Source: Chitinophaga pinensis
Lineage (GTDB): Bacteria; Bacteroidota; Bacteroidia; Flavobacteriales_D; Crocinitomicaceae
Assembly (NCBI GenBank): GCA_945902745.1
Contig: CAMDNE010000027.1
Location: forward strand, 1 to 36,247
DNA: 36,247 nt
Direction: 5' to 3'
The notes under the pieces are model-generated. The model saw only the letters and a program-made list of their open reading frames with translations, did not search any database and had not been told where the DNA came from. Shown one piece after another: positions 26,109-36,112 of the stretch. The translations under genes were made by a program, and so were the position numbers. Numbering within the stretch: position 1 is the stretch's first letter; each line of letters opens with the position of its first letter.

Positions 26109-27101
26109 CTAATCTTTATCTAATTTATACTTAGATACATTCATTCCGAAAGTAAGACCTTTGTTATCAACTAAGTCTTCAAGTTCAGTAAGAGATTTCT
26201 TACCAAAATTACGGAATTTCAAAAGGTCATTTTTGTTGTAAGAAACTAAATCACCCAATGTTTCAACATCTGCAGCTTTCAAACAATTTAGAGCTCTTAC
26301 AGATAAATCCATATCAACTAATTTTGTTTTAAGCAATTGACGCATGTGTAAAGAAGTTTCATCAAACTCTTCAGTTTCTGCTTTCACTTCACTATCCAAC
26401 GTAATTCTCTCATCTGAGAACAACATAAAATGGTGAATTAAAATCTTAGCTGCTTCCTTTAACGCTTCTTTTGGATGAACTGAACCATCTGTAGTAATAT
26501 CAAAAACTAATTTTTCATAATCCGTTTTTTGCTCAACACGGAAATTTTCAACCGTATATTTTACATTTTTTATAGGAGTATAAATTGAGTCAATGAAAAT
26601 AGTACCAAAAGGAACTCCACTGATTTTATTTTCTTCAGCTGGAACATATCCGCGACCTTTCGTGATAGTCAATTCAATTTCCAACTTAACTGAAGGCTCC
26701 ATATTACAGATAACCAAATCAGAATTTAAAACTTGAAAAGCAGAAGTGAATTTACCTAAATCACCTGCTGTAAGTTTATCTTGTCCAGAAACCGAAATAA
26801 CAACAGTTTCAGAATCTGTTCCATCAATTTGTTGTTTGAAACGAACTTGTTTCAAATTCAATATTATTTCAGTAACGTCTTCTACAACACCTTTAAGTGT
26901 AGAGAATTCATGATCTGCACCATCAATACGAATAGACGAAATTGCAAATCCTTCTAAAGAAGAAAGCAAAATACGACGTAATGAATTACCTACAGTAATA
27001 CCATAACCCGGTTCAAGAGGACGAAATTCAAATTGTCCTTGATGTTCATCGGACTGAATCATGATAACCTTGTCAGGCTTTTGGAAGTCTAGAATAGCCA
27101 T
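26109..27101 (-). CDS. rpoA: DNA-directed RNA polymerase alpha subunit
   Basis: Dimerises to nucleate core polymerase assembly and contacts upstream promoter DNA and activators. 330 residues. The N-terminal domain (about 1-230) has the conserved [20 protein letters not shown] and [19 protein letters not shown] segments. After a short acidic linker, the C-terminal domain (about 250-320) has the helix-hairpin-helix stretch [19 protein letters not shown] and [13 protein letters not shown]. It lies between rpsD (16 bases upstream) and rplQ, the standard alpha operon order. Nothing is missing. Confidence 0.99.
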   Translation of the reverse strand: MAILDFQKPDKVIMIQSDEHQGQFEFRPLEPGYGITVGNSLRRILLSSLEGFAISSIRIDGADHEFSTLKGVVEDVTEIILNLKQVRFKQQIDGTDSETVVISVSGQDKLTAGDLGKFTSAFQVLNSDLVICNMEPSVKLEIELTITKGRGYVPAEENKISGVPFGTIFIDSIYTPIKNVKYTVENFRVEQKTDYEKLVFDITTDGSVHPKEALKEAAKILIHHFMLFSDERITLDSEVKAETEEFDETSLHMRQLLKTKLVDMDLSVRALNCLKAADVETLGDLVSYNKNDLLKFRNFGKKSLTELEDLVDNKGLTFGMNVSKYKLDKD

Positions 27102-27117
27102 ATTAATACTTTATTTA

Positions 27118-27726
27118 TTATTTAGAATATAATTCGACAATTAGTTGTTCTTTGATGTTTTCAGGAATCATGTCACGTGCAGGAATTCCTAACACTTTAC
27201 CAGACATATCTGAATTATTCCAATCCAACCAGTCATATTTTTTATTACTAGATGACAAAGAAGCTGTGATAGCTTCTAAAGACTTCGATTTCTCACGAAC
27301 TCCAACTACATCACCAACTTTCAATGTATATGAAGGTATGTTAACTAATTCTCCATTCACAGTAATGTGTCTGTGAGAAACTAATTGACGTGCTCCACGA
27401 CGACTAGGAGAAACACCTAATCGATAAACTGTATTATCTAAACGTGACTCACAAAGTTGCAACAAGATTTCTCCTGTAATTCCTTTCATTCTTTGAGCAC
27501 GCTCAAACATGTTAGAGAATTGACGCTCTAATATACCATACGTATATTTAGCTTTTTGCTTTTCAGTTAACTGAATAGAGTACTCTGACTGCTTACCGCC
27601 ACGTCTTTTAGAAGGACCATGTTGTCCTGGACCGTAAGCTCTTCTTTCTAGCGACTTGTCTGGGCCAAAGATTGGATCTCTGAAACGACGCGCGATTTTG
27701 GATTTTGGACCTGTATATCTTGCCAT
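27118..27726 (-). CDS. rpsD: 30S ribosomal protein S4
   Basis: Primary binder of the 16S 5' domain and an early assembly protein. 202 residues. The N-terminus [20 protein letters not shown] and the segment [20 protein letters not shown] are the form common in Bacteroidota. The S4 RNA-binding domain (about 95-160) shows [20 protein letters not shown] and [20 protein letters not shown]. There is no N-terminal Cys4 zinc site. In E. coli, S4 represses its own operon by binding mRNA; here a 75-base spacer with a hairpin precedes the gene (27747-27777), but a repressor role is unproven. Confidence 0.98.
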   Translation of the reverse strand: MARYTGPKSKIARRFRDPIFGPDKSLERRAYGPGQHGPSKRRGGKQSEYSIQLTEKQKAKYTYGILERQFSNMFERAQRMKGITGEILLQLCESRLDNTVYRLGVSPSRRGARQLVSHRHITVNGELVNIPSYTLKVGDVVGVREKSKSLEAITASLSSSNKKYDWLDWNNSDMSGKVLGIPARDMIPENIKEQLIVELYSK

Positions 27727-27746
27727 TTTTATAAATTTAAAAGTAC

Positions 27747-27777
27747 GATTATGAATTAAGGCTTTCCTTCGATAATC
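27747..27777 (-). promoter_or_regulatory. Predicted RNA hairpin just upstream of rpsD
   Basis: On the transcript strand GATTAT and ATAATC close a stem with an internal loop and an inner AAGG-AAAG-CCTT hairpin, ending about 20 bases before the S4 start. The rpsK-rpsD spacer (75 bases) is long for this operon. S4 autoregulation through mRNA structure is known in other bacteria, but in a different position; this is a by-eye fold only. Confidence 0.35.
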
Positions 27778-27801
27778 TTAGTGCACTTTAGTTAATTAAT
27801 A

Positions 27802-28188
27802 TTAAACTCTACGTCTTTTTGGAGGACGACATCCATTATGAGGTAGTGGAGTTACATCCACTATTTCAGTTACTTCGATTCCAGCATTATGCAATGATCT
27901 GATAGCAGACTCACGTCCCCCACCTGGTCCTTTAACATATACTTTTACCTTACGTAATCCGAAGTCATGGGCTTCTTTAGCACAATTCTCAGCTGCCATT
28001 TGTGCAGCATAAGGAGTGTTCTTTTTAGAACCTCTAAAACCCATTTTTCCCGCTGATGACCATGAAATTACTTGGCCAGCATTGTTAGTCAAAGAAATTA
28101 TTACGTTGTTGAAGGTAGCTTGAATATGCGCTTCACCCATCGCATCAACTTTGACGATCTTCTTCTTTTTTTGATTAGACTTTGCCAT
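27802..28188 (-). CDS. rpsK: 30S ribosomal protein S11
   Basis: Platform protein of the small subunit near the mRNA exit (E site). 128 residues, the usual length. The conserved segments are [41 protein letters not shown] and the C-terminal [17 protein letters not shown], the universally conserved basic tail. It begins with a basic patch ([12 protein letters not shown]). It lies 14 bases after rpsM and 75 bases before rpsD. Confidence 0.99.
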   Translation of the reverse strand: MAKSNQKKKKIVKVDAMGEAHIQATFNNVIISLTNNAGQVISWSSAGKMGFRGSKKNTPYAAQMAAENCAKEAHDFGLRKVKVYVKGPGGGRESAIRSLHNAGIEVTEIVDVTPLPHNGCRPPKRRRV

Positions 28189-28202
28189 CTTTTATTTACT
28201 TA

Positions 28203-28577
28203 TTATTTAGTCGCTTTCTTCTTGTTAGCAACTGTTTTTCTTCTACCTTTTCTTGTACGAGCATTATTCTTTGTACGTTGACCTCTCAAAGGTAAACCTG
28301 AACGATGACGAATTCCTCTTTGACAACCGATATCCATTAAACGTTTGATGTTTAATTGAATTTCAGAACGCAACTGACCTTCAGTTTTCACTTCATTGAT
28401 CGCGTTACGAATAGCTGCCAATTGATCATCATTCCATTCCTGAACTTTGATGTTTTCGTCAATTCCGTTATCCTTCAAAATTTTACTTGAAGTGCTCTTT
28501 CCAATTCCGAAGATGTAAGTCAAACCGATTACACCTCTCTTGTTTTTTGGTAAATCTATACCTGCAATACGTGCCAT
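28203..28577 (-). CDS. rpsM: 30S ribosomal protein S13
   Basis: Head protein of the small subunit that makes bridge contacts with the 50S and touches P-site tRNA through its tail. 124 residues. The N-terminus [20 protein letters not shown] is followed by the helix-hairpin-helix [32 protein letters not shown] is the signature, and the tail is very basic ([16 protein letters not shown]). It lies 11 bases after rpmJ and 14 before rpsK. Confidence 0.99.
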   Translation of the reverse strand: MARIAGIDLPKNKRGVIGLTYIFGIGKSTSSKILKDNGIDENIKVQEWNDDQLAAIRNAINEVKTEGQLRSEIQLNIKRLMDIGCQRGIRHRSGLPLRGQRTKNNARTRKGRRKTVANKKKATK

Positions 28578-28588
28578 ACTTTTTTATA

Positions 28589-28705
28589 TTACCCTTGTCT
28601 TTGTTTAAGTTTAGGATTCTTTTTATTAATCACATAAACTACTCCATTTCTCTTAACGATTTTGCAATCTGCAGTTCGTTTTTTAACTGATGCTCTAACT
28701 TTCAT
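28589..28705 (-). CDS. rpmJ: 50S ribosomal protein L36
   Basis: A 38-residue gene read directly from the DNA: it begins [17 protein letters not shown] and ends [12 protein letters not shown], then TAA. L36 sits near the base of the L7/L12 stalk in the large subunit. Only Cys14 of the zinc set is present: the later Cys and His positions of the zinc-binding form read as [12 protein letters not shown], so this is the zinc-independent (C-minus) version. It lies between infA (23 bases) and rpsM (11 bases), as in most bacteria. Confidence 0.96.
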   Translation of the reverse strand: MKVRASVKKRTADCKIVKRNGVVYVINKKNPKLKQRQG

Positions 28706-28728
28706 CTTTTCTTTATTTAAACCAATGC

Positions 28729-28947
28729 TTATTTATATCTGAAAGATATTCTACCTTTTGATAAATCATAAGGAGACATTTCAACTTTCACTCTATCTCC
28801 AGGAAGAATTTTAATGTAGAACATTCTCATTTTCCCTGAAATATGAGCTGTTATAATATGACCATTTTCTAACTCCACTCGAAACATTGCATTCGATAGG
28901 GCTTCGATGATCACACCGTCTTGCTCAATTGATGTTTGCTTTGCCAT
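28729..28947 (-). CDS. infA: Translation initiation factor IF-1
   Basis: 72-residue OB-fold protein that binds the A site during initiation and supports IF-2 and IF-3. The conserved segments are [40 protein letters not shown] and [18 protein letters not shown]. It lies only 2 bases after secY. In many Bacteroidota a methionine aminopeptidase gene (map) stands between secY and infA; here it is absent. Confidence 0.99.
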   Translation of the reverse strand: MAKQTSIEQDGVIIEALSNAMFRVELENGHIITAHISGKMRMFYIKILPGDRVKVEMSPYDLSKGRISFRYK

Positions 28948-28949
28948 TT

Positions 28950-30296
28950 TTAAAATCCAGATAATTCGCCTTGTGTTCTTCTACCTTTAATTCGAGTTCC
29001 TTCCATCAAACCATCCATATGACGATTTAATAAATAAGATTCGATTTGTTGTAAGGTATCCAAAACAACTCCGACCATAATTAATATAGATGTTCCTCCA
29101 AAGAACATAGCAAAAGCGTCATTTACTCCAGCTAATTTTGCAATTGAAGGTAAAATAGCAATAACTGCTAAGAACATAGATCCTGGTAACGTAATTCTTG
29201 AAACCAATGTATCAATGTATTCTGCTGTCTCTTCTCCTGGTCTAACGCCTGGGATAAAACCACCTGATCGTTTCAAATCATCAGCAATTTTTCTAGGGTT
29301 AATCATGATAGCTGTATAGAAATAAGTGAAAACAATTATTAAAAGTGCTAAAAGCAAATTATAACTTACGCCATAAATATCTCCTAACGTTCTTTGAATA
29401 AAATTTCCACCTTCTGCAGCACCACTAGCAAAAATCATTACCGGAATTGTCATAATTGCTTGAGCAAAAATGATAGGCATTACACCACTTGCATTCACCT
29501 TAATTGGCAAATAACTTCTAGCGCCAGCCTCATCAACTGCTCTTGCACCTACAACCCTTTTGGCAGTATTTAGTGGGATTTTACGAACACCTTGTACAAT
29601 TAATATTGTTCCAAGAATCACAATCATAAATGCTACGATTTCTAAGACAATTTTAATCAAGTTACCAGATCCAACAGCAAAACCGAACTCTGCAGTGAAT
29701 GCTTCAGGTAAACGAGCAAGAATTCCAACAGTTATCAATAATGAAATACCATTACCAATACCTTTATCAGTTATTCTTTCTCCTAACCAAACAGCAAACA
29801 TAGAACCTGCAATTAATACAAGTATTGTCTGTGTCCACCAGAATGTTGAAGCATCTACAGGCATTGCACCTTTAGATTGCACATATAATGTCAAATAACT
29901 CGGCGCTTGTAAAGCACAAATTATAATTGTCAAAATACGTGTGTAATTATTGATTCGTTTTCTTCCCGACTCACCTTCATTCTGCATTTTTTGAACAGCA
30001 GGAACTGCCATACCTAATAATTGCATAATGATCGATGCACTAATGTATGGCATAATTCCAAGAGCCATGACAGAAGCATTGGTAAAACCTCCTCCTGAAA
30101 AAAGAGAAAGTAATGTTTCCAACGCATTTTGCCCGCCACTTGCTTGCGCATTCATTAATGCCGTGTAATTAACACCCGGTAATACGACGAATGATCCTAC
30201 TCGGTAAACCAAAATTAATCCAAGAGTCAATAAGATTCTCTTTCTTAATTCTTCTACTTTCCAGATATTTTTAATACTTTGTATAAATCGTTTCAT
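28950..30296 (-). CDS. secY: Preprotein translocase subunit SecY
   Basis: Central pore of the Sec translocon in the inner membrane, exporting or inserting the signal-peptide proteins seen elsewhere in this window. 448 residues with about ten hydrophobic helices. Marker segments are the N-terminal [20 protein letters not shown] and the plug/TM2 region. [17 protein letters not shown] precedes TM3, and the cytoplasmic loop [18 protein letters not shown] carries the SecA/ribosome contacts. The C-terminus [20 protein letters not shown] is basic. It lies between rplO (24 bases upstream) and infA (2 bases), the classical spc operon location. Confidence 0.99.
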   Translation of the reverse strand: MKRFIQSIKNIWKVEELRKRILLTLGLILVYRVGSFVVLPGVNYTALMNAQASGGQNALETLLSLFSGGGFTNASVMALGIMPYISASIIMQLLGMAVPAVQKMQNEGESGRKRINNYTRILTIIICALQAPSYLTLYVQSKGAMPVDASTFWWTQTILVLIAGSMFAVWLGERITDKGIGNGISLLITVGILARLPEAFTAEFGFAVGSGNLIKIVLEIVAFMIVILGTILIVQGVRKIPLNTAKRVVGARAVDEAGARSYLPIKVNASGVMPIIFAQAIMTIPVMIFASGAAEGGNFIQRTLGDIYGVSYNLLLALLIIVFTYFYTAIMINPRKIADDLKRSGGFIPGVRPGEETAEYIDTLVSRITLPGSMFLAVIAILPSIAKLAGVNDAFAMFFGGTSILIMVGVVLDTLQQIESYLLNRHMDGLMEGTRIKGRRTQGELSGF

Positions 30297-30320
30297 TTAA
30301 AAAAATGTTGGCGAAGTTAA

Positions 30321-30767
30321 TTAGATTTCTGAACAATTCCCACCTTGACCTTCAATTAAAGCTTTCGCTGAACTTGAAAATTTGTGAGCAATCACATTAA
30401 CCTTACCTTTCAATTCTCCTCTTCCTAAAACTTTTACTAGCTCATTTCTTGAAACTAGGCCGTTTTCACGTAAAATTTCAGGTGTAATTTCTGAAACATT
30501 TTTACGATCAATTAGAGATTGAATAATATCTAAATTAATTGCTTTATACTCAACACGGTTAATATTTTTGAAACCGAATTTAGGTACTCTTCTTTGTAAA
30601 GGCATTTGCCCTCCTTCGAAACCAATCTTAGATTTGTATCCAGATCTTGATTTCGCTCCTTTATGTCCACGGGTAGAAGTTCCACCATGACCAGATCCCT
30701 GACCACGTGCAATTCTTTTGTCTTTTTTAACAGACCCAGCTGCTGGAGTTAAATTATGTAAATTCAT
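30321..30767 (-). CDS. rplO: 50S ribosomal protein L15
   Basis: 148 residues. The Gly- and basic-rich N-terminus (RIARGQGSGHGGTSTRGHKG) threads into 23S rRNA. It is followed by SRSGYKSKIGFEGGQMPLQR and RVPKFGFKN, the L15 signature, and by a C-terminal globular domain around VNVIAHKFSSSAKALIEGQG. L15 is a late assembly protein of the large subunit. It lies 20 bases after rpmD and 24 bases before secY. Confidence 0.98.
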   Translation of the reverse strand: MNLHNLTPAAGSVKKDKRIARGQGSGHGGTSTRGHKGAKSRSGYKSKIGFEGGQMPLQRRVPKFGFKNINRVEYKAINLDIIQSLIDRKNVSEITPEILRENGLVSRNELVKVLGRGELKGKVNVIAHKFSSSAKALIEGQGGNCSEI

Positions 30768-30787
30768 TGTAAATCGTTTTATAAGGA

Positions 30788-30964
30788 TTACTCCACAACC
30801 TTGATAAGGTGTGATATTTTCTTAACCATTCCTAGAATCTGTGGAGTTGCTTCTTTTTCAAGAATTTGATTCAACTTTCTAAATCCTAGCGCCTTTAACG
30901 TAGCCTTTTGATCAGCGGGACGTCTAATAGCGCTTCTTACTTGCTGTATTTTAATTATAGCCAT
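30788..30964 (-). CDS. rpmD: 50S ribosomal protein L30
   Basis: A 58-residue gene read directly from the DNA, beginning MAIIKIQQVRSAIRRPADQK and ending ILGMVKKISHLIKVVE, then TAA. The L30 core motif appears as S-I-RRPADQKATLKALGFRKLN. The length matches the roughly 59-residue bacterial family. It fills exactly the space between rpsE (11 bases) and rplO (20 bases), the fixed position of rpmD in the spc operon. Confidence 0.97.
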   Translation of the reverse strand: MAIIKIQQVRSAIRRPADQKATLKALGFRKLNQILEKEATPQILGMVKKISHLIKVVE

Positions 30965-30975
30965 CTGATTTTCTA

Positions 30976-31494
30976 TTAACCGTTAAACACTTTATCCAAT
31001 GTAATCCCACGTTGTTTTGCAACAGCAACTGCATCTCTCATTTTAGAAAGAGCATCAATTGTCGCTTTAACTACGTTATGTGGATTTGAAGATCCTTGTG
31101 ATTTTGCCAAAACATTATGAATACCAACGCTTTCTAATACTGCACGCATTGCACCACCTGCAATTACACCTGTACCGACTGATGCTGGTTTCAATAAAAT
31201 TTCAGCTCCACCAAATTTACCTTTTTGAGAATGAGGAACAGTACCATGTAAAATTGGAACTTTGATCAAATTTTTCTTTGCATCATCAATTCCTTTTGTA
31301 ATAGCCTCTGTTACTTCTTTTGCTTTTCCTAAACCATGACCAACGATTCCATTTTCATTTCCAACTACAACAATTGCAGAGAAACTAAATGTACGTCCAC
31401 CTTTTGTTACTTTCGTAACACGGTTAACAGAAACGAGTTTATCTTTTAACTCTATATCTGAGGGTTTTACCCTGTTTAATACCTGTGCTGCCAT
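30976..31494 (-). CDS. rpsE: 30S ribosomal protein S5
   Basis: Fidelity protein at the mRNA entry channel, working with S4 and S3. 172 residues. The double-stranded RNA-binding-like N domain shows [20 protein letters not shown] and [18 protein letters not shown]. The C domain shows [20 protein letters not shown] and [20 protein letters not shown], the family signature. It starts 3 bases after rplR and ends 11 bases before rpmD. Confidence 0.99.
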   Translation of the reverse strand: MAAQVLNRVKPSDIELKDKLVSVNRVTKVTKGGRTFSFSAIVVVGNENGIVGHGLGKAKEVTEAITKGIDDAKKNLIKVPILHGTVPHSQKGKFGGAEILLKPASVGTGVIAGGAMRAVLESVGIHNVLAKSQGSSNPHNVVKATIDALSKMRDAVAVAKQRGITLDKVFNG

Positions 31495-31497
31495 TTT

Positions 31498-31851
31498 TTA
31501 AAATTTTAAACCGCCTTCTCTTGCTGAGTCAGCTAATGATTTAACTCTACCGTGGTATAGATAACCATTGCGATCAAACACAACGCTTTCGATTCCGGCT
31601 TTTAATGCTTTTTCTGCAACCTCTTTTCCAATAACTGCAGCTTGTTCAGATTTACTCTTACTTTCTACTGCTTTATTTTTAAATGACGATGCTGATGCCA
31701 ATGTTACTCCGTTAATATCGTCAATCAACTGTGCGTAGATTTGTTTATTACTTCGGAATACAGAAAGACGTGGCACCTTAGAAGTACCAGAAACTCTCTT
31801 TCTGATTCTTCTTTTTATCTTCGCTCTTCTGTTTATTTTACTGAATGCCAT
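31498..31851 (-). CDS. rplR: 50S ribosomal protein L18
   Basis: Binds 5S rRNA with L5 and places it on the large subunit. 117 residues. The basic N-terminus ([20 protein letters not shown]) precedes [18 protein letters not shown], and [20 protein letters not shown] with AREGGLKF ends the protein, as expected for the family. It lies 11 bases after rplF and 3 bases before rpsE. Confidence 0.98.
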   Translation of the reverse strand: MAFSKINRRAKIKRRIRKRVSGTSKVPRLSVFRSNKQIYAQLIDDINGVTLASASSFKNKAVESKSKSEQAAVIGKEVAEKALKAGIESVVFDRNGYLYHGRVKSLADSAREGGLKF

Positions 31852-31862
31852 AACTTTAACTA

Positions 31863-32417
31863 TTATTTTTTACCTGCAGATTTACCAGCTTTTCTTCTAA
31901 CTTCTTCACCTAGGAAACGAATTCCTTTACCTTTGTACGGTTCAGGTTTACGTAAGGAACGAATTTTGGCAGCTACTTGACCTATAAGTTGTTTGTCAAA
32001 AGATTCTAACGTAACAACTGGTGCTTTACCCTTTTGGGTATCTGCAGATACTTTTATTTCTTTAGGAAATTCTAAAACAATTGCGTGAGAATATCCTAAC
32101 ATTAACTCCAACTGTTGACCAGTTGCAGTTGCACGATATCCAACTCCAATTACTTCTAATTCCTTTTTAAACCCTTCCATAACACCAATACACATATTAT
32201 TCACTAATGAACGGTATAAACCATGCTTAGCTCTGTGATTTGGTGCGTCTGATTCGCGGCTGAAAGTTATTACATTGCCCTCAATGTTCACTGTTACACA
32301 AGAATCTATTTCTTGAAACAATTCACCTTTAGGACCCTTAACAGAAACTACATTTCCGTTTAACTTTACGTCTACTCCACTCGGGATGTTAACTGGGGAT
32401 TTACCTATCCTTGACAT
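31863..32417 (-). CDS. rplF: 50S ribosomal protein L6
   Basis: 184 residues with the two related L6 domains. It begins [20 protein letters not shown], has [20 protein letters not shown] in the middle, and ends [20 protein letters not shown] before a basic tail. L6 lies near the GTPase-associated centre and the sarcin-ricin loop. It lies 18 bases after rpsH and 11 before rplR. Confidence 0.99.
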   Translation of the reverse strand: MSRIGKSPVNIPSGVDVKLNGNVVSVKGPKGELFQEIDSCVTVNIEGNVITFSRESDAPNHRAKHGLYRSLVNNMCIGVMEGFKKELEVIGVGYRATATGQQLELMLGYSHAIVLEFPKEIKVSADTQKGKAPVVTLESFDKQLIGQVAAKIRSLRKPEPYKGKGIRFLGEEVRRKAGKSAGKK

Positions 32418-32435
32418 TTCTAACTATTCTTAAAA

Positions 32436-32834
32436 TTAATATACGTAGCAAAGAACTTCTCCACCAACGTTTTGTTTTCTTGCTTCTTTATCAGTAATTA
32501 CACCTTTTGAAGTTGAGACAATTGCAATTCCAAGACCATTCAATACACGTGGCATTTCAGATGCCCCACTGTATTTTCTTAATCCTGGACGAGAAGCTCT
32601 TTGCAATTTTGTAATTGCAGGAACTTTCGTTGATGAATTGTATTTCAAAGCAATCTTAATAATGCCTTGTTTGTCATCTTCTTCAAATTTGTAATTAGTG
32701 ACAAAACCCTGATCAAATAAAATTTGCGTCATTGCACGTTTTACATTTGAACTAGGAATCTCTACAATTTTCAAACCAGCCGCACTCGCGTTACGAATTC
32801 TGGTTAAAAAATCTGCTATAGGATCTGTATTCAT
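32436..32834 (-). CDS. rpsH: 30S ribosomal protein S8
   Basis: 132 residues from the ATG at 32834 ([16 protein letters not shown]), which matches the family N-terminus. An in-frame start at 32909 would overlap rpsN by 53 bases and add 25 unrelated residues, so I rejected it. S8 binds the central domain of 16S rRNA; in E. coli it also represses its own operon. The C-terminus [20 protein letters not shown] and [11 protein letters not shown] is the RNA-binding end. It lies 22 bases after rpsN. Confidence 0.97.
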   Translation of the reverse strand: MNTDPIADFLTRIRNASAAGLKIVEIPSSNVKRAMTQILFDQGFVTNYKFEEDDKQGIIKIALKYNSSTKVPAITKLQRASRPGLRKYSGASEMPRVLNGLGIAIVSTSKGVITDKEARKQNVGGEVLCYVY

Positions 32835-32856
32835 AATCTTCCTATTAAACTTTAAA

Positions 32857-33171
32857 TTACCAACTTGCTTTTTTAACTCCTGGGATCTTTCCAGACAATG
32901 CCATTTCACGGAATGTTACCCTTGAAATACCAAACTGACGCATGTAACCTCTAGGTCTTCCTGTCAAACCACAACGGTTATGAACACGAATTTTAGAAGA
33001 ATTTGCAGGCAATTTTTGAACTGCAATCATAGCATCCCATTTAGCTGCTTGAACCTCTTCAGAAGTATCAGTTGACTTAAGTATTTTAGTCAATTCTGCT
33101 CTCTTCTTTGCGTATCTTGCAACTAATTTTTCTCTTTTGCGCTCACGCGCTTTCATTGATTCTTTTGCCAT
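32857..33171 (-). CDS. rpsN: 30S ribosomal protein S14
   Basis: 104 residues, the long zinc-independent form: only one Cys is present, in [20 protein letters not shown], so the CxxC-CxxC zinc knuckle of the short form is absent. The N-terminus [20 protein letters not shown] and the end [12 protein letters not shown] fit the family. The segment after ELTKILK ([19 protein letters not shown]) is the stretch that the short 61-residue form lacks. S14 is a head protein that assembles late. It lies 5 bases after rplE. Confidence 0.98.
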   Translation of the reverse strand: MAKESMKARERKREKLVARYAKKRAELTKILKSTDTSEEVQAAKWDAMIAVQKLPANSSKIRVHNRCGLTGRPRGYMRQFGISRVTFREMALSGKIPGVKKASW

Positions 33172-33176
33172 CTCTA

Positions 33177-33728
33177 CTATTTTTTAATAAATGGAAAGCC
33201 AAATGCGTCAAGTAATTCCTTACCTTCTTCATCACTACCTGCTGAAGTAACAAAAGTAATATCCATTCCAAGAATACGATTCACTTTGTCAATGTCAATT
33301 TCAGGAAAAATGATGTGTTCTTTGATACCCATGTTAAAGTTTCCTCTACCGTCAAATCCTTTTGGATTTACACCGCGGAAGTCACGAGTTCTAGGTAAAG
33401 CAACAGATAAAAAACGATCTAAAAAGTCGTACATTTTATTACCTCTTAAAGTTACTTTCGTACCAATCGGCATTCCTTTTCTTAATTTAAAGTTGGAGAT
33501 ATCTTTTTTAGAGATAGTCATAATTGCTTTTTGACCAGCAATTCTTGACAAATCTGCTACAGCACTATCTATCAACTTTTTATCAGCAACTGCATCGCCC
33601 ATTCCTTGGCTCAATACAATTTTTTCCAGTCTAGGTACTTTCATAACAGTCTTGTACCCGAATTTTTCTGTTAATGCAGGAATAATTTCTGCACTATATT
33701 TTTCTCGAAGTCTCGGTGAATAACTCAT
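33177..33728 (-). CDS. rplE: 50S ribosomal protein L5
   Basis: Carries 5S rRNA with L18 and contacts P-site tRNA. 183 residues. Segments seen include [60 protein letters not shown] and [17 protein letters not shown]. The ATG overlaps the rplX stop by one base (TAATG), so these two are translationally coupled. It lies 5 bases before rpsN. Confidence 0.99.
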   Translation of the reverse strand: MSYSPRLREKYSAEIIPALTEKFGYKTVMKVPRLEKIVLSQGMGDAVADKKLIDSAVADLSRIAGQKAIMTISKKDISNFKLRKGMPIGTKVTLRGNKMYDFLDRFLSVALPRTRDFRGVNPKGFDGRGNFNMGIKEHIIFPEIDIDKVNRILGMDITFVTSAGSDEEGKELLDAFGFPFIKK

Positions 33729-34045
33729 TACTTAATTTCCTCCCCTGATTTTTTTGAATAACGAACTAATTTTCCTTTTGCGTCTAACTTACGGCCAATG
33801 CGTGATGCAATACCTTTAGTTACGATCATAAGGTTAGATACGTGGATAGTTGATTCCTTTTCCACGATACCACCTTGAGGGTCTGCTGCACTTGGTTTAG
33901 AGTGTTTTTTTACTATATTAACACCTTCAACAATTGCACGCATTTTTTTTCTGTCAATAGTAAGGATTTTTCCTTCCAATCCTTTAGATTCACCATTAAG
34001 TACCTTAACAGTGTCTCCTACTTTAATGTGTAATTTCTGTTGCAT
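33728..34045 (-). CDS. rplX: 50S ribosomal protein L24
   Basis: 105 residues from ATG at 34045 ([20 protein letters not shown]), the family start. A longer frame from 34087 would overlap rplN by 29 bases and is not supported. The KOW motif is [20 protein letters not shown], and [20 protein letters not shown] is a conserved loop. L24 is an assembly initiator near the tunnel exit. It lies 13 bases after rplN. Confidence 0.97.
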   Translation of the reverse strand: MQQKLHIKVGDTVKVLNGESKGLEGKILTIDRKKMRAIVEGVNIVKKHSKPSAADPQGGIVEKESTIHVSNLMIVTKGIASRIGRKLDAKGKLVRYSKKSGEEIK

Positions 34046-34058
34046 AACTTCAATTAAT

Positions 34059-34427
34059 TTAAAGTACCTCAGGAGCAAGAGAAACAACTTTCATATAGTT
34101 GTTTTCACGCAGCTCACGAGCGACTGGTCCGAAAATACGAGTACCTCTCATTTCACCTGCTTGATTCAATATAACGCAAGCGTTATCATCAAAACGAATG
34201 TATGATCCGTCTGCACGGCGTACTTCTTTTTTTGTTCTTACTATTACTGCCTTAGCTACTGTACCCTTTTTAACGGCTCCAGAAGGCATTGCGCTCTTGA
34301 CAGCAACGACGATTTTATCGCCAACCGAAGCATAACGACGTCTAGTACCTCCTAAAACACGGATTACTAAAACTGTTTTTGCTCCTGAGTTATCTGCTAC
34401 TCCAAGTCTAGATTCTGTTTGTATCAT
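34059..34427 (-). CDS. rplN: 50S ribosomal protein L14
   Basis: 122 residues, the exact family length. The N-terminus [20 protein letters not shown], the middle [20 protein letters not shown] and the end [20 protein letters not shown] are all standard. L14 forms intersubunit bridges and is the docking site of RsfS. It lies 9 bases after rpsQ. Confidence 0.99.
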   Translation of the reverse strand: MIQTESRLGVADNSGAKTVLVIRVLGGTRRRYASVGDKIVVAVKSAMPSGAVKKGTVAKAVIVRTKKEVRRADGSYIRFDDNACVILNQAGEMRGTRIFGPVARELRENNYMKVVSLAPEVL

Positions 34428-34436
34428 TACTAAAAA

Positions 34437-34694
34437 TTATTTAGCTCTTTCAATAACTTCTACTAATCTCCAGTTCTTTGATTTACTCAAAGGACGGGTC
34501 TCCATAATTTTAACAGTATCACCAATGTGGCAATCATTGTTTTCATCGTGGGCGACAAATTTAGTAGTTTTTTTTACGAACTTACCATACTTTGGGTGTT
34601 TTACTTTACGTTCAACAGAAACTACAATAGATTTCTGCATTTTGTCGCTAGTAACGACCCCAATTCGTTCTTTTCTTAAATTACGCTTTTCCAT
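34437..34694 (-). CDS. rpsQ: 30S ribosomal protein S17
   Basis: 85-residue OB-fold protein that binds the 5' domain of 16S rRNA. Motifs are [39 protein letters not shown] and [20 protein letters not shown]. It lies 30 bases after rpmC and 9 bases before rplN. Confidence 0.98.
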   Translation of the reverse strand: MEKRNLRKERIGVVTSDKMQKSIVVSVERKVKHPKYGKFVKKTTKFVAHDENNDCHIGDTVKIMETRPLSKSKNWRLVEVIERAK

Positions 34695-34724
34695 GTCAAG
34701 CTAATTTCAATTTTAAACAAGCGA

Positions 34725-34919
34725 TTAAGCTTGTGCTTCACGTTTAGTCAATTCAGTGTTCAATCTTGCGATTGTTTTTCTGACGTTTCGAATTTGAATT
34801 GGATTTTCCATTGGCGCAACACTGTGCGTCAGTTTCATTTTCGTAAGTTGATTTGAAAAATCGGCAATGCGACTCTTCACGTCTTCAACTGAAAGATTTG
34901 TGATTTCTTGCTGGTTCAT
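34725..34919 (-). CDS. rpmC: 50S ribosomal protein L29
   Basis: 64 residues, all alpha-helical, at the tunnel exit next to the trigger factor and SRP docking site. Typical features are EDVKSRIADFSNQLTKMKLT, HSVAPMENPIQIRNVRKTIA and RLNTELTKRE. It lies 8 bases after rplP and 30 bases before rpsQ. Confidence 0.97.
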   Translation of the reverse strand: MNQQEITNLSVEDVKSRIADFSNQLTKMKLTHSVAPMENPIQIRNVRKTIARLNTELTKREAQA

Positions 34920-34927
34920 ATTAATTT

Positions 34928-35356
34928 CTATTTCTCTGGTATTACATAGTCGTTGCGAACAACGAACTTACATTTCACCGGTAACTTTTGAGCTGCCAAA
35001 CGCATTGCTTCTTTCGCAATTTCGTAAGGCACACCGTCTGCTTCAAACATGATGCGACCTGGTTTTACTACTGCTACCCAGTGACTTGGAGCTCCCTTTC
35101 CTTTACCCATACGAACTTCTGCTGGTTTTGAGGTAACCGGCTTGTCAGGGAAAATTCGAATCCACACCTTTCCTTCACGTTTCATGTATCGAGTAACGGC
35201 GATACGTGAAGCTTCAATTTGGCGTGATGTGATCCATGCAGGCTCCAATGTTTTCAATCCAAAAGATCCGAAAGCAATTGTACTACCTCTTTGGGCCATA
35301 CCTCTGTTTCTACTCTTTTGAACTCTTCTAAATTTGGTTCTTTTTGGCTGTAACAT
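34928..35356 (-). CDS. rplP: 50S ribosomal protein L16
   Basis: 142 residues. L16 shapes the A-site tRNA elbow region and is essential for peptidyl-transferase centre assembly. Visible segments are the N-terminal [59 protein letters not shown] and [20 protein letters not shown]. It lies 23 bases after rpsC and 8 bases before rpmC. Confidence 0.99.
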   Translation of the reverse strand: MLQPKRTKFRRVQKSRNRGMAQRGSTIAFGSFGLKTLEPAWITSRQIEASRIAVTRYMKREGKVWIRIFPDKPVTSKPAEVRMGKGKGAPSHWVAVVKPGRIMFEADGVPYEIAKEAMRLAAQKLPVKCKFVVRNDYVIPEK

Positions 35357-35379
35357 CTTATATCAATTTTACTGTCCTG

Positions 35380-36111
35380 TTATTTTTTCTTTCTCTTAGC
35401 TCCCATTGGTCTTCTTGGTCCTGCTCCTGGTGCTCCTGATTTCGCAGCAGCTGCAGCCATTCCAACATTTGGAGAAAGATCACGCTTTCCATATACTTCA
35501 CCTTTACATATCCAAACTTTGATACCTAAACGGCCATAAGTTGTATGTGCTTCAGCAAGTGCATAGTCGATGTCAGCTCTAAACGTATGTAACGGAGTAC
35601 GTCCATCCTTGTACATCTCACTACGAGCCATTTCTGCACCATTCAAACGTCCAGAAATCTTTACTTTGATTCCTTCAGCTCCCATACGCATTGTACTCGC
35701 AATTGACATTTTGATTGCTCTTCTAAAAGAAATACGAGCTTCTAATTGACGAGCGATTCCATCAGCAACTAAACGAGCATCCAATTCTGGACGTTTAACC
35801 TCGAAAATATTGATCTGAATATCTTTCTTCGTTATCTTTTTTAACTCTTCTTTTAATTTGTCAACTTCTTGACCACCTTTACCAATAATAACACCTGGTC
35901 TTGCTGTATTAATAGTTACAGTAACCAATTTAAGTGTTCTCTCAATAATGATTTTAGCTATATTAGCTCTTGAAAGACGAGCGCTTAAATATCTACGGAT
36001 TTTATCATCTTCTACAATTTTATCTTTGTAGTCGTTTCCTCCATACCAATTTGACTCCCATCCGTGGATAAAGCCAAGTCTATTTCCTATTGGATTTGAT
36101 TTTTGTCCCAT
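35380..36111 (-). CDS. rpsC: 30S ribosomal protein S3
   Basis: MRNA entry-channel protein with intrinsic helicase activity alongside S4 and S5. 243 residues. The N-terminus [20 protein letters not shown] is followed by the type II KH domain with GxxG ([17 protein letters not shown]). The C domain has [20 protein letters not shown] and [20 protein letters not shown]. The end ([19 protein letters not shown], then AKRKKK) is a short Ala/Gly/Pro and basic tail. It lies 1 base after the rplV stop. Confidence 0.99.
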   Translation of the reverse strand: MGQKSNPIGNRLGFIHGWESNWYGGNDYKDKIVEDDKIRRYLSARLSRANIAKIIIERTLKLVTVTINTARPGVIIGKGGQEVDKLKEELKKITKKDIQINIFEVKRPELDARLVADGIARQLEARISFRRAIKMSIASTMRMGAEGIKVKISGRLNGAEMARSEMYKDGRTPLHTFRADIDYALAEAHTTYGRLGIKVWICKGEVYGKRDLSPNVGMAAAAAKSGAPGAGPRRPMGAKRKKK

Positions 36112-36112
36112 C

